A stretch of 64,000 nt of DNA. It comes from Viridothelium virens. Lineage: Eukaryota; Ascomycota; Dothideomycetes; Trypetheliales; Trypetheliaceae. The position numbers and the translations under genes were made by a program. Under the pieces are notes generated by a model, which ran no database searches, was not told the DNA's origin, and saw nothing but the letters and a program-made list of their open reading frames with translations. Below are positions 20,259 through 32,871 of this stretch, one piece after another. Within the stretch, counting starts at the first letter, position 1, and each line of letters begins with the position of its first letter. The DNA is taken from assembly GCA_010094025.1 (NCBI GenBank), contig ML991789.1, positions 248,001 through 312,000 of the forward strand. The letters are read 5' to 3'.

Positions 20259-22745
20259 ATGTCTGGTAGATTCGTTCGCGCGTCGAAATATCGTATGTAT
20301 CTTTTCCCTTATGGAGCTCTCCAAAGAGCTTGATGAGCAACCATGGCGGGTCGCTGAAGCTCTATTAGTCGCTGACAATACTTGCAGGGCACGTCTTCGG
20401 TCGGTCGACGAAGAAGGTGAGAGATTTGTGGTGTCTACACAATACTAGTCACTTCAGCTAATGGAGAGGCCGCCGCGGTAGGAACAATGCTATGACAATT
20501 TGCGCATCTCGAAAAATGCATGGGATACGAATCTGATCAAGGTCGGTCTCCACAGACGAAGATTGGCGGATTGGAGTACCGTTATCAATAGGGCTGATAT
20601 GAGACGAAGGCCAACCCGTCGTACCTCTCGGTAAATTGGGAAGCGAGCGGCGGAGGTGCTTTTGCGGTCATACCTCTCAACGAACGGGGACGAATACCAG
20701 ATCAGCCGCCATTATTTAGGGGGCACACAGCGGCAGTGTTGGATACGGACTGGTACGAATAGCTGGGATGAACGTGGGGATGAAGTCTTACGTGTTTCAG
20801 GAACCCATTCAACGATTCGCTGATAGCGTCTGGATCTGATGATGGCAAGGTGAGCTTAGTGAACAACGGACTGTGGAGGAACTGGAGGTCTAATATGTTT
20901 CAAGGTCTTTCTCTGGAAAGTACCTGAGAATTTCCAATTGCGGACAGAGGCAGATGAACCCGAAGATGTGAAGCCGGTGGTGAAATTGAGCGGTCACTCA
21001 AGGTAGTCAGCATCTTGTCCACCAACCTCAGGATGCCTCCACTGAATGCCTTTGCAGAAAAGTAGGCCATGTTCTCTTCAACCCCTCTGCCGAAAACATC
21101 CTCGCTAGCTCCTCCGGCGATTACACCATCAAGATCTGGGACGCAGAAGCCGGTGCTGCCCGCCTTACCCTCAAACATAACGACATCGTGCAATCCCTTT
21201 CCTGGAATGCTGCAGGATCCATGATCGCCACTACCTGTCGCGACAAAAAACTACGGATATGGGACGTACGTCAAGAGAAGCCTGCACATGAAGTCTCGGG
21301 ACATCCGGGCGCAAAGAACAGCCGCGTGGTGTGGCTAGGAGAACTGGATCGGGTCGCGACGACAGGTTTCAGCAAGATGAGCGACAGACAGTTGGCTTGT
21401 TGGGATGTTGGCGCACCAAGAGAACCCATAGGCGGATTCCAGATACTGGATTCAATTAGCGGTGTTTGTATGCCGTTCTGGGATGATGGAACAAGGATGC
21501 TGTACTTGGCGGGCAAAGGGTAAATTCCATGACCTTACGCGAACGCGGACTTGTGCTAATTCAAATGATACAGAGATGGCATGATACGCTACTACGAATA
21601 TGTGGATGATAAGTTCGAGTACCTATCCGAATATAAATCCGCTGACCCCCAACGTGGTATCGCCTTCCTTCCTAAACGGGGCGTTAATGTTTGTAGACAC
21701 CAATTTGCCCTTTTGCAAATATTTGTAATGCAGTCGTGATCGTACTAACGAGTGTTAGATGCACGAAAACGAGATCATGCGCGCTTTCAAAACCGTCAAC
21801 GACGCTTACATCGAGCCTATTTCCTTCATCGTCCCTCGCCGTGCCGAGACCTTCCAGGGCGATGTCTACCCTCCAGCTATCGGCACCAAACCTGCCGTCT
21901 CTGCGTCAGATTGGCTCGCCGGCAAGACGGGCTTACCCCCTAAAATAAATCTCGAGTCTCTCTACGAAAACGGCGCAGTCGAGGAAGTGCCCATCGACTA
22001 CAAACCTCCACCCACTACTAACCCAGTCGCATCACCTGCCGAGCCTCCGAAACCCAAAGCCGCGCCAGAGCCGCAGCCCGTAGCCACGCCAGCGTGGAGA
22101 GAACCGGCCCCAAGCTCAATGAACGAGTCCAAGGCATCCATGGGCGCCATGGCAGACAGATTTGCGGACCGCGACGAGCCTGCTGAGCACGATGATGAGG
22201 ATACCTCGTCCTTCGAAGAGATCCCCAAGCCGGTCGAGCGTCATCCGGCGCCCGCTGCAGCTCCCGAGACAGCAACAACAGCACGAATGGAGGAGAAGAC
22301 GGCTGGGCCACCCATTAGCAAGGCACCGACCGCGACCACGAGCACGAGTACGGCACCACAGAAGGAGCCGGCGAGGGCGAACGGCGCGGCGCAGAGGGAG
22401 GTCGTGTCGCCTCCAGCGTCCGCGTCCGCGCCCGCGTCAGCGCCCACAGCAGAATCGGCGGCGTCAGGCGCATCGGACACGAAACAGCGGAGTACGTCGG
22501 GTGCGGCGGCGGGGCTGGCAGGGCACCTCTCTGACATCAAGGCGTTGCTAGAGGCGCAGCGGAAGCAGATGGAGAGTCAAACGGATCAGATTCGGAGTCT
22601 GAGTCGAGAGGTCGAGACGCTGAAGGGCCGAGTCGGGGAGACGGCGGGGGGGAGCGGAGGTGGGAGCGGAGGAGTGGAGAGGGAGAGGGAGATGAGCGAG
22701 AGGATCCGGCAATTGGAGTTGGAGCTGGAGGAAGCAAGAGGATGA
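20259..22745 (+). CDS. crn1: Coronin, actin-binding WD40 protein
   Basis: Nine exons, 658 aa: 20259-20292, 20388-20416, 20482-20541, 20610-20752, 20801-20849, 20905-21002, 21058-21519, 21574-21688 and 21759-22745; the sum is an exact multiple of three. Residues 1 to about 400 form the coronin propeller: start MSGRFVRASKY, NPSYLSVNWEASGGGAFAVI, LFRGHTAAVLDTDWNPFND, SGSDDGKVFLWK, DYTIKIWDAEAG, DKKLRIWDVRQEK, and the coronin-specific C-terminal extension around MRAFKTVNDAYIEPISFIVP. Then comes a ~180-residue Pro/Ala-rich linker with an acidic patch (EHDDEDTSSFEEIPKP), and a C-terminal coiled coil (LEAQRKQMESQTDQIRSLSR). Known role: binds F-actin and regulates Arp2/3 at endocytic patches and hyphal tips; the coiled coil oligomerises. 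The 29-nt exon 2 and concentration of introns at the 5' end are notable but fit the protein sequence. Confidence 0.95.
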
Positions 22746-23702
22746 GTGGGAAATGGAGGGAGTCGAATACTTTCACCATCGTGGAACAGCCGAAGTGAAG
22801 AGGCCCCTGGGAAGACCGGGTTATGTAACGATATTTTGCAAATCTGGGATGGGTGGGACAGCGATGGTGTCCTGTGTAGGCAGGAACATGAAAGACGTCA
22901 TTTTTCTTTTCCCATCGGTCTGTTCAGCCATCTGCTTTCCGTTCCGGATCTTCCCTTTCTAGCCAAGCCATAGTGGTACGATGGCTTCATACGGTAGGTG
23001 AAGATTGGGGGTTGAGTTCCAGCGAAGGGCTCGAGATTGGAATGAGAAAGATGGAAAGAAACAACAGAACTGCAAAAAGAGACGGAAAACCGAAAAGGAA
23101 AAGAAATGCAGCGTGCTTTGCAAACCATTTGGGCTCAGCTCGCTAAACATATACAGAGAAACAATTTCCCGCGACCGGTAGTGATACAACTGCGCTTCGA
23201 GAAACCGACTTAAGGATCCACCGCGTCACTCGCCGCAATTAAAGACTTATCTTCTACGCAAATCTACCTAACGACCGTTCCTATCGTAGTCCCGAGGAGT
23301 GGGATGGCGTCGATTCTTATGAATCTGGTTGTGATGATCAGCGAGTTTTCTGGATTGCCATCATCCGCAAGACACAGGATCTAGTCCGGTCTATTGAGAC
23401 TGATACGCTGCTTCTATCGCTTGCACCGCCTGAATACGAAGATCCAACAGTAGTGACTGGCATTAGCAGAGATCAGAGGCCACAGTCCGCCACAGCTTTG
23501 AGACTGACAAGGACGACGCTGTTCCAAGGGTAGAGCAATTTCGGAGCATCGATGCTACTATCCAATGTTCTCGCCTATATAAAAGATACGGAAGTATGGC
23601 AAGACACTCTTCAACTGGTTAAAGGTCAAAATCCGGCCGATCTATTCAAATGCCAAGGAGCCAAAAGCTCCAAGGCCGTTTCTCTCTGTCGTTCATTTGA
23701 CT
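22746..23702. other. Intergenic between convergent genes, with an ATG-less open frame
   Basis: Positions 23243-23533 on the plus strand are open for 96 codons with protein-like composition (PNDRSYRSPEEWDGVDSYES, VFWIAIIRKTQDLVRSIETD) but contain no methionine, and no convincing splice donor and acceptor link it to another exon. It may be a decayed exon or chance. Otherwise nothing seen. Confidence 0.35.
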
Positions 23703-25489
23703 CTAATCTAGTGGCGGCCCAACATCCTCCCCCCTCAGATCATCACGCCAAGTTTGCCTTATATTTCGCACATCTGGATTGAAACTAGGCCCTTCCCCGG
23801 GATCATCTCTCATCTCTGGATCCTGTCTCATCCCTTCCGGCCCTGTTCCTGGTGGAGGTCGGGGCGTCTGTGGTCGTTGAGCACCGTAATCACCCGGAGG
23901 TCCTCCTCTGAAACCTCCAGGAGGAGGTGGAGGTAGTGGGACTGGCTCGTTCCCCGGTGGAGGCCGTGGCCTGAAGTTCCGAGGTGAGGCTGGCCTTTGT
24001 TGGTGTGGTGACTGTCTTTGAGGAGATTGCTCTGGAGGCCAAGGCCCAGTATTTTCTGCAGTACGCTCAAAACTTGCACGCCCTTTTCACTCCTCAGCAA
24101 AATTCTAACTAGGCCTCGCGAGATACTTACTAGGGTCACCTGTGTTATCTCCACCTGGATAGTCCTGGTTAGGATTTCGTGCTTCCGTTCCCATTCGATC
24201 TGATGGATATAATTTATCAGAAGCCGTATTCATCTGCGTTGCTTCGTCTAGGTCAATTGTCCCTTCTGTCGTATCATTGGAGCTTATCTGCACTTACCGT
24301 CCATATCTCCAAACCCCATATCCATGCCACCATCATCAAATTCATTCAGAGGACCTCTGCCACGCCCGAGTGGTGGCCCCCTGGGTGGCATTCCTGGTCT
24401 TCTTCCGCCCATCACTCCGCCGGCTCTTCCAGTCCCTCTACCACGGAAGTCAAATTCATCCTCGCCTGCGAAATCGCGACCGCCGTACCTCATCGGAAAT
24501 CGTGGATTCTCGCGCGAAGGTCCCATCCCGGCCTCCTCCCGAGCTCGAAGGTAGTCTTCCAAGTTGACGAGCCGTCCATCCATTCCATCAATGCGTTCGC
24601 TCATCCTTCGGAACGTGTTCCTTGCTACCGGATCTGCAACATGTAGAAATGGATCTGTTGCCCACGGCGGCAGCTGCTTTCCCTTCTTCTTTCCCTTACC
24701 TCCTCGTGCGAGCATTTGCCTCTTTCCTCCTTCCCACCCTCCTCTTCCATGTCTCATGCCGGCATCATAAAACTCATCATCCTGGTCGAGTTCCTCATCG
24801 TATTCACCTTCGTCAAACTCCTCATATGCATCTTCGCCCCTTGCCTTCCTCCAGTTCTCACTCCTACCCCTCCTACCCTTCCTCCTCCTTTCCATTCTGT
24901 CATATCCATCTCTCCCCCGGCTCCGACTCCACCACCGTCCTCGACTTCTCCCTTCGTCACCACTGTACCATCCCCCTCTGCTTCGTCCACGACTCCAATG
25001 CCGACTTCTGCTCCTATGTCTCCGGTCTCCCCTGGCTCGATCTCTGTCCCAATCTCTATCTCTACCTCTATCTCCATCCCTTCCCCTCTCCTTCCTGGAC
25101 CTCCGTCTACCCCTCTCCCTGCCATCGTCCTCATCATCTCTCACCCGCACATCCACCATCATTCTTGCCAGGGGCGGCACTGACTCCCAGTCTACGCCTC
25201 CGAAGGCCATACCTGCTCCGCTCCAAGGACCAAATGTCCGTCGTGGGAACATCCCCCGCGCGTAAGCTGCGTACCATGGTGCAATGTCGTAGGGGTTTAA
25301 GATGCCACCTGAGGGCGCGGGAACGGGCTGGTAGACGAGGGGTGAGGCCATACCGTGGCGATTGAGCTCCTGGCTGCAGTTGGGTTCACGGTTTGGTTCG
25401 TGAGAACGTTCCACGTAGGGGACTACGGAGGTGGACTGCTGTGGAGGGTGAGGGGCAGGGGAGACAACGGTTGAGGCTCCAGCGCCCAT
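23703..25489 (-). CDS. RD/RS-rich hypothetical protein with coiled coil and Pro-rich tail
   Basis: Three exons, 537 aa: 24298-25489, 24131-24199 and 23703-24055; the sum is a multiple of three. The N-terminus MGAGAS is disordered. A central block is dominated by Arg-Asp and Arg-Ser dipeptides (RGRDGDRGRDRDWDRDRARG, RHRSRSRHWSRGRSRG), then an acidic run (EEFDEGEYDEELDQDDEFYD). A short conserved-looking helical segment (DPVARNTFRRMSERIDGMDG) is followed by RGG-type repeats (RGRGTGRAGGVMGGRRPGMP) and a Pro-rich tail (PLPPPPPGGFRGGPPG) ending in EDVGPPLD. RS and RGG segments suggest RNA-binding or nuclear-speckle behaviour, but that is inference from composition; no RRM or other fold is visible. 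It is convergent with coronin. Confidence 0.75.
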
Positions 25490-26173
25490 GTCGTGATGCA
25501 GAGTGAGAATGCGATGAACGACCGCATGCAGCTACGGGACGATACGCATGGTAGAAGATTGCAGTTTTTGGATAAAGGACTAGAGATGTCTACCAAAGGA
25601 AAGAAACCCAGGAAATGAAGGGGTTGAGATAATGTAGATGGCCAGCCTTTTAATACCAGAAATCGAAAACCGGTCAGCTAGACAATGATTGGCATGGCTT
25701 GCTATGCGCTGGCTTCCGTGTTTGTCTGTATCATCGCCTCTATCCCAAGCATTGTTTGCTCCATGTCACTATGTATCGTTGTACGAAACTTCTCGGACGC
25801 GCGCGATGCTCAAATCAGTGCTAATTCCAATGAGAATGACACTTACGTTTCTGGTCACTCTACGGCTTCTCGGATCCCTACAAAATCAAGATTCGTTTGA
25901 ATACAATGTAACCGTTTCCTTGTCTGCATTATTACATAATCCCCCTACTCCAGCGACTAACTTGCCGCCAACACCACTGACGACCTCATGATACAAAAGA
26001 AATGTGAAAGTTGACTGATTGACATGTATACAGAGAGTAATGAAAGGTGTGGTATCGACAGACTCGCTGCGACTCCGAGTGTTCAGGTTCGTCAGCATGA
26101 TCTTAGTCACCTCACATCTCCCTCTTCCCCCTCCTATCAAGCCTTTCGCCGAACAAATGAGACATATCCCCTT
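25490..26173. other. Intergenic, no gene seen
   Basis: Between the start of the RD/RS gene and the stop of bud4. Only ORFs shorter than 100 codons, without features. Confidence 0.5.
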
Positions 26174-29100
26174 TTAGAAGATCATACTCCTGACACCATC
26201 CCTCTTCGCTCCTCCGAACCTACCTCCGACTCTCATCCTCCCGGGTGTTGCCTTCCCACTCACTGGCGTCCCCTTTGTCGGACTTGCCGCTTGCATCGCT
26301 GCCTGCCGTGCCCGGATCTGCTCTCGCTCCCTCTCGCGCTCCCGGTGTTGGTAGTGCGCTGCTTGGGCCTGAGCCTGAGCCTGTTGGGCGGCGTGGGAAC
26401 GAGTAGACGATGAAGGCTGCATGTGCGGGATTGGGAGAGGGTCCAGGGACGAATGAGGGCGGAGCTGAGGTGTTTGCTTGACGGGCGAATTGGGCACAGA
26501 CTTGGTGCGGGCGTGGTTGGATTGTACTTGTGGGTGAGAGTGTCCCGCTGGACCAATTTGCTGTGGCTGGGGTTGCGGTTGAGGGGACAGCCGACTCGGC
26601 ATTGCAGGTGTTGGCTGTGGAGGGTTGGGTGGTAGCTGTTTCCTCTGAATGGAATTGGTCCTTGCTTGCGCTTGGCTCTGTTCGCTGACTGCATTGTCAT
26701 TCACACTGCCACCGCTGCCAAGCCGAGTCTCTTCCACTCCTTTCCGACCTTGGCTCTTCTCTTTTGCAAGCACGATCTGACACCATTTCTTGACGTCTCC
26801 AGTACCTGCGTTGACTTGCTGCTCGCCCTTTCCAACGATCTCGGAGAGGACACGCATCCAGCCTTGCTTGTCTTGGGCATTGTCAGCGTAGAAGTCAATA
26901 ACTTCACCGTTAGCAAAACGAATTCGAAAGCCCTCCTCCACAAACATATAGCCATCTTCATCTTCGGCGAAACCAGATTTTCTACGTTTGGATTTGGACG
27001 GCGACGTGGATCCTTTCAAGGGCGATGACGTCGGGATATTACTAGAAGGCGAAATGACAGGTTGAATGAGGGAAGACTTGTCGTCAATGAGGGAGGCGGC
27101 TTTGGCAAGGTTGATGGTCGCGCGAGGTTGGTTTGTGTATTCGTGGAATGCAGTCAACTTGCTGGCTGAAAGCTTGAAAAATCGGCGACGCCAGAACTGA
27201 TGTTATGATTAGGCGACGCTACACGATTAGATTCTTTGAGGGGAACAGTGAGCTTACCGGACAATCGCCACCTTGTTGACTCAAAAATCCCTCCCATTTC
27301 CTACCATCTTCACGTTCTGCCTCCCTCAACTCCCTTACAGCAGCTCCGAGACTCCTGGGCATGTCTTCTTCGCTAGTACCACGGACTCTTGGTACATACA
27401 GTAACTGTAGCTCCAATTTGCCAACCTTGTACGGCGGTCTCCTTACAACACCACCGATGCCCATGCCGCGCTGTTTGCTACGGACGCTGCTGGTGATCAT
27501 TGGATCGGTCTCCAATGCCCATTCATTGAAGCATGGGACAGCAACCGTAAAAGGCCGCCCATAACATTGTCCTACATGGTTGGAGAGGGAGACATAAGCT
27601 CGGGCAAAGGAACCATCTTGAGCGACAAGATCATGGAGGAGCTCCCAAGCTGAAGGTTCTTTTTGGCTCGCTGTGCGTCGCTGGTCCTCAATCTCCTGCT
27701 TGCGAGCAGCCTCGGCTTCTTCTGCGGCACGTTGCTCTGCCTCACGCCTCTTTTTGGGAGAGGAGAGAAAACGAGAAAAAGTAGACGATTTTTGGGGTTT
27801 GATAGATTTGCTGGGGGACGAGGGTGCGAGTGAAGTCGGCGCACTTGTAGTAGGTGGCTCAAGCTTTGTTTGCAGGGTGAGCTGGAACTCAAGGTCGTTG
27901 AGAACGACAAGCTCGAACTCTTGACCAATAGGGGCAGCATGACCCAGTTCAAGCCAGCTGGTAGTGACACAGTGGAGGCCATTGTCCAGAGTCAGCTGGA
28001 ACTGCGTTCTCTCGCCTACTGGATTCTCAGTAAATTTATCATGCGGCATAGGGATCGGGGGCAATAGACTTACTTCGAGGCAATGGCAGGTCCAAATCTT
28101 TGACTCCCACTACCTTGACAAAGAGACGACCTCTCTCTATTCCTTCTTCGGTCTCCTCGGTCAAGGCCTGCTCCGTTCCCAGATCAGCTTTGCCTATTGC
28201 GCTTTCTTGTCCAGGTAGAGGCGGAGCAGCTGCCAACGCAGCCTTTTTCTGATTTCCCGAGTTGACTCGGAGACTCTTTCTCCTGATCTTGCCATTCCAT
28301 GGCTCGGTAGCCCAGGCTTTGTTCTGGCTTGCTTTCCGTGGGCTGTTCCCAGCGGACCGAGTGCCACGAGTATTGGGGGGAGGAGCGTGAGCCTCTTCTG
28401 TCGAAGTCCGCGGCTGGATAGGAGGGTTCTTCTTCTCATCGCTGAATTGGCGACTAGAAGCAACAACCACTTTGGTGTTTTGGCGCATAAGATATCCTTT
28501 CTGTGAACGGGTAAGCTTGTGAGTCGGATTGCGTTGAGGACAAAAAGGTTGGCTGCCGATATATTCGGCTGTAGTCTTGTTTGGGTAGGAAAATGTTGGA
28601 TTTGAAGTACTGTTTTCCGCTGTTGTTGAAATGGGGGAAATTTGCTGCAGAGAATCGGAGTACGCCACCTTTTGAGACTCGATGACACGGTCAAATTCTT
28701 GCTTGAGGCCCAGTCCTAGGTCGTCGCTGAACCCCCCTACTGCAATATCCAGCATACCAGAGGCGTTTCCCACATCCTCGCCGGACTGGTGAGATACTTG
28801 AGTACCATCCGAACCAGCGCTGCCAGTACGGCCATCCTGCCAATCAAATTTGCATAACTGAGACAGACGTTTCTCATTCCTAGTGGGAATTGGAGGAGGC
28901 TTTTCTCCACTCACTTGGCGACGATATGCTGCCAGTACCTCCATATCTGCCGGTGTGGCCGAGTGACGCGTCTTGAGCTTGCTACCGCCAGAAGACTTGA
29001 TAGTGGCTATTGGTTCAGGCACCTCTTGCGGCTCTGATTCAACAGCGACCGCATGGTGTACAACAGAGTCAGGAGTGTCAGATCTGTCCTCCTCGGCTGG

Positions 29101-31346
29101 ATTTGGAGGATTCGACTCTTCAGTAGGTGCTTCATCTTCCTCCGGCGTGATGTTGCGCTTTAAATACTCAAGATTTGCAGCGAGGGTCTGCGCATGTCGA
29201 GATGAGTCGTGCTCCGCATCAGGAGATAAGGAAGATCCCATAAATGTCTTGACTCGATCTTCAAAGCTTTGGTGGTTAAGATAAGACTCAAATTCGCTCA
29301 TGTCCATGACTTCAGATGTCTCATTGTTGTCTGCATCTTCAGTGGTCTGGAATTTATGGAATTCCTCCTGTGTCGGTGTTGGAGGTCCATCCTCCTCAGA
29401 GATACGAGAAGCTTCGTCTTGCTTTTCCGGAGCGGCATCATTTGAATACCGGCTACCATCCTGGTCATCATCTTCGGCCTCTGACGTTATCTTATGGTGG
29501 AGGACAGAGCTCTCTCTTGCATAGTCACCCGCTTGATCTGGCCGTTCCTCGGGAGGCTCACTGTACATATCTGGAATAGCATATACGTCAACTTCGCTCT
29601 CACTGTCACTAGGCTCTTTCTTGATGGGCGCGTCTGGCACCTGCTCATCGAAATTAGAAGATGCTTCTCGAGATGGTATCGGCACGTCGGGATCGAGATC
29701 ATCCAGGTCACCGTAACTACGTTCAGGGCTACCACACTCAGATCCAACAGGAGAGGAGTAGCCAAAACTATTATGAAAGTCACGAGATTTGACTTTTCGC
29801 AGGATGGATTCGCGAGAGATACGTGGGACTCCAACGTCGCTAGTGCGACTATCGTGTGGTTTTTTACCAGCATCAGCAACATTGGATTGATCTTCTGTTT
29901 GCTCCATCACAGGGGACTGGTCGCCGTTGGATTGATCTCTTTCCTTGAGCTCCATGAGTCTAAAGCGATCGTCCAAGGTCAAGGAGCCATCCCTCATACC
30001 CAGGATGTCCGCCTTCGAGACGGATGCGGGCCGAGGTGGAGTCGGAAGGGATCTTTGGAAGCTGCTCATGCGATCTGCTGTACCAGAGAGCCCACCAGAG
30101 TCGCGGCGTCCCTTCGAAAAAGGATTAGGAACTGGAGGCAGAGGTCGTGATTCCTCAGAATTCGAAGAGTCCGAGCGAAGTAGATTTGATGGACGCTGGA
30201 GCTTTGATGGAGAAGCGAGAGGGCTTTCGTCTTTTGAATCAAAAACATCATCTCCTGGCTCGACCAGTTCTGTGCGAGCAGCCAGAGGACTCATGTGCCG
30301 CCAGTCTTCAGGAAGAACGACCGGAGTCTTGTCAGTGTCTTCGAGGGATTCATCAAAACTGTCTTCTTGATCGACTGACGAGCCGCGATCAAAGCTATAG
30401 TCCTCCTCAGACTCCTCGTCAATGTCGTAGCTACTTGCACGAGAACCCGATGCTATTGAGGACGGCTCAGGAGTTTGTTCCTCGTACTCATTGATAACAG
30501 GAGCTTCTGTGTCGAAGGTGACACTCTTGGCATGGCGTACACGCGCTCGAGGTGTCGGCATTGGTTGTAACTCCGAATCAGTGTGGTCGGACATGAGTGA
30601 AGATTCTTGCTCGTGTGTTTGTTGGTCGGTTCGGAGACCAGAAGCAGATATACGTCCAGAAGATTTGTTTGGACTGAACAGTGGGATCTGGCTCATACTC
30701 TTGCTTGGCCTATGAAGGCGAAAATCTGCAGGAACATCGTTTGCAGGTTGATCGAATGAGTTTTCTTTCATAACTGTCTTAAAAGGCCGGCCCGCAGCAA
30801 GCGGGCGCTCAACCTGCGGGGTAGATGCTGGATCATATTCATTCTTATGTTCGCGTGCAAACATGTTGCTATTCTTGACGCGTGATGCTTTCTTCAAATT
30901 TTCGATAGACGAACGGCGTGTTGTTGAAGGAGAATGATCCAGAGGAATAGGAGGAGACTTTGGGCCGAGGCGTGTCGGCGAATTGCCTTCATGACTGTTC
31001 CAAAATATGCGCGGCGAGCTCGGATTGAAAGGAGACGAGTCGAATGGTGACGATTCTCGATTACGAGGTGGCTTTTGTGACTGAGGAGTTTTAGTTTCCG
31101 CACTTATCAAGACCACTGAGCAGCTTCCATACCTCCCGAATTTGAGGGAAGCTCGGAGAATTTCTCCTCCGCTCCATGGGGTTGATCTCAGACAGAGGAC
31201 GATTCTTTCGAAGTGAGTCCATTTTGGCTGGAGAAGATGGCACGGATCCGCCCTTGTTTATGCGGAGTGGCTCAACCTGCAGGACGACTTAGCGAGAGCA
31301 TCTCTTATTTCCCATAGAGGCGCAAACTCACGGCTTGGCCCGACAT
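26174..31346 (-). CDS. bud4: Bud4, anillin-like septation scaffold with PH domain
   Basis: Five exons, 1649 aa: 31332-31346, 31133-31276, 28074-31080, 27258-28018 and 26174-27196; the sum is a multiple of three. The N-terminal ~1000 residues are disordered with the Bud4 signatures RPLSEINPMERRRNSPSF near the start and SPRIFWNSH. A C-terminal C2-like/anillin-homology part begins with GRLFVKVVGVKDLDLPLPR and continues with ERTQFQLTLDNGLHCVTTSW and VGKLELQLLYVPRV. A PH domain sits at about residues 1295-1430: FLSQQGGDCP spliced to FWRRRFFKLSASKLTAFHEY, then GFRIRFANGEVIDFYADNAQ and KQGWMRVLSEIV. The last ~200 residues are Gln/Pro/Ala-rich. Known role: binds septins and GTPase modules at septation or budding sites; in hyphal fungi it is needed for septum formation. 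The 15-nt first exon encodes MSGQA. Confidence 0.93.
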
Positions 31347-31933
31347 CTTGTCTTGATGTCGAGAAGGGCGATGCGCTTAGAGCACGGCGAGTAGCGAGGA
31401 ATGCGCGAGTGCGCCGTCAAAATGCAGCGCCGCTGAGATGCGCAACTGCTGATAAACAGAGGGGCAGTCAATCTGTAGTGACCGGGGGATATTTTGTTTT
31501 CCACAGATACATTCAGAGCGATGGCAGCCTCTCAAACGATTGTATGGTCGAGGATCGCTTGATATGTGGTGGGGAGAGCTTGGAAGTCGCAGATGTTGGC
31601 GTTGTTGATATTGGCCCGAATTGGCGTCGAGTCGCCGTTGCCCTGACAACAGCCGCTTGGCGCTCGACCTTTAAAGATGCATCTAGCTTTTCATGTTTCA
31701 TCATGAATCCGCACCTTGCGGAGAAAGCTGGCGAAAGGCTGACAATGGACTTCCGATCTACTTCGAGAATCAGCTGTTGCCTAGCCACTTTCCCAATCCA
31801 TCAAATGTTGATGACCATCGCTGTACGCTTTGTCGCTCCTGATCTCCAGGCACAGCTTCTTTGTTCAGGTTCCTCAAATTCCTAGGAAAGTCATCTCTCC
31901 TCTATCGACGATATTACCCTTTGGCAAACAGTG
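31347..31933. promoter_or_regulatory. Divergent promoter region, bud4 / small conserved gene
   Basis: Start codons at 31346 (minus) and 31934 (plus) point apart. A plus-strand frame 31409-31885 is open for 158 codons but has no domain, and it stops before the next gene. Treated as non-coding. Confidence 0.4.
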
Positions 31934-32416
31934 ATGCAAAGTCCACATGTTATTAACCTTTTTATATATAGCAGCCGTCCCTTCAAAGCCCGCTGGGCTC
32001 TTTGGATTCCGAGCCGGAAGAATCAGAACGTGGGCAAAGCCCTCTATACTACTGGAGACGTCCGCACCGGCTTCCAAAATGAAATTAAGCGCAACTACCA
32101 TCTCACCGATGAGCCTAGAACATTTCGAATCATTGTCGTTGCTGACGTGGATGAAGGCTTCGTCGTCGACACGGACGGCGGAGACAGTCAAGTCTTGGTA
32201 ATTGACACGATTCCGGTTGACTTCCTGGAACGCGTTGCGAGTGAAGTCCCAGTTCCGGGTCCGAGTATGAACTTAGCGAGTAATCCTCGTCCTAAAGGCA
32301 AGGTCGAGCTTGATGACTGCCAATACTGGATAAAGGAAGTCGTTGCAACGCTGCTTAAAGGTGGGATTCTTTCAGAAGACGCCAACGACATCGTCGCAAA
32401 TGCTCCACAACATTGA
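31934..32416 (+). CDS. Small conserved fungal protein of unknown function (DUF6914-like)
   Basis: Single exon, 160 aa from the ATG at 31934 (the codon before it, GTG, is not a credible fungal start). The pattern INLFIYSSRPFKARWALWIP, VGKALYTTGD, GFQNEIKRNYHL, IDTIPVDFLERVASEVPVPG and LDDCQYWIKEVVATLLKGGI matches a compact family I remember from many ascomycetes, in which an N-terminal beta-rich half (HWALWIP core) precedes a C-terminal helical half ending near a CQxW motif. I assign the DUF6914 label from memory with moderate certainty. No signal peptide and no known reaction. Divergent from bud4. Confidence 0.7.
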   Translation: MQSPHVINLFIYSSRPFKARWALWIPSRKNQNVGKALYTTGDVRTGFQNEIKRNYHLTDEPRTFRIIVVADVDEGFVVDTDGGDSQVLVIDTIPVDFLERVASEVPVPGPSMNLASNPRPKGKVELDDCQYWIKEVVATLLKGGILSEDANDIVANAPQH

Positions 32417-32871
32417 TAGAAGATCTTTTCAAGCCTTGAATGTACCATAGCATTAAGAATGTGGAGATTCATATGTTCATGTTTGCAGTTGACGAGTGAG
32501 CATTGTGTCAATCCCTGTGTCTAATTAATTTTCTCACTGTCGTGGATGGATGGGAATGATTTCCGTCAGGGTGCTCAGAACTTAGAGCTCAGAAAGGTAA
32601 AAGCCTAAGCGCAAGACTTAATCAGGATTAGAACAGAGAATGAGCTTGTGCACAAGAATTTATGCACCTATCTATTCAACATGGAGGCGAAAGACTTGCT
32701 AAATTTACGGAGACAACGTAGAAAGCTTCCGTCTCGCCCTCGCACTAGATGACACATGACGACGTTTCGCCGCTCTCGCCAACATGAAAGTCAAGCGGCT
32801 CAAATTTTCTGACCTCCGGACGATTATTGGCATCGCTTCGCCATTATTTACGCTCTTCTAGAGAAAGTGTC
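32417..32871. other. Intergenic, upstream of mrh4
   Basis: 455 bp, AT-richer than the flanking genes; presumed 3' end of the small gene and promoter of mrh4. No ORF of note. Confidence 0.45.

Noticed and set aside
22162-22551. Arg-rich 129-codon ORF within coronin
   Set aside because: Shadow frame of the Pro/Ala-rich coronin linker.
24622-25365. 247-codon plus-strand ORF with Ser/Pro-rich sequence
   Set aside because: Antisense of the RD/RS repeat exon; its composition follows from the repeats.
31409-31885. 158-codon plus-strand ORF between bud4 and the small conserved gene
   Set aside because: No recognisable domain and no splice link to the gene at 31934.
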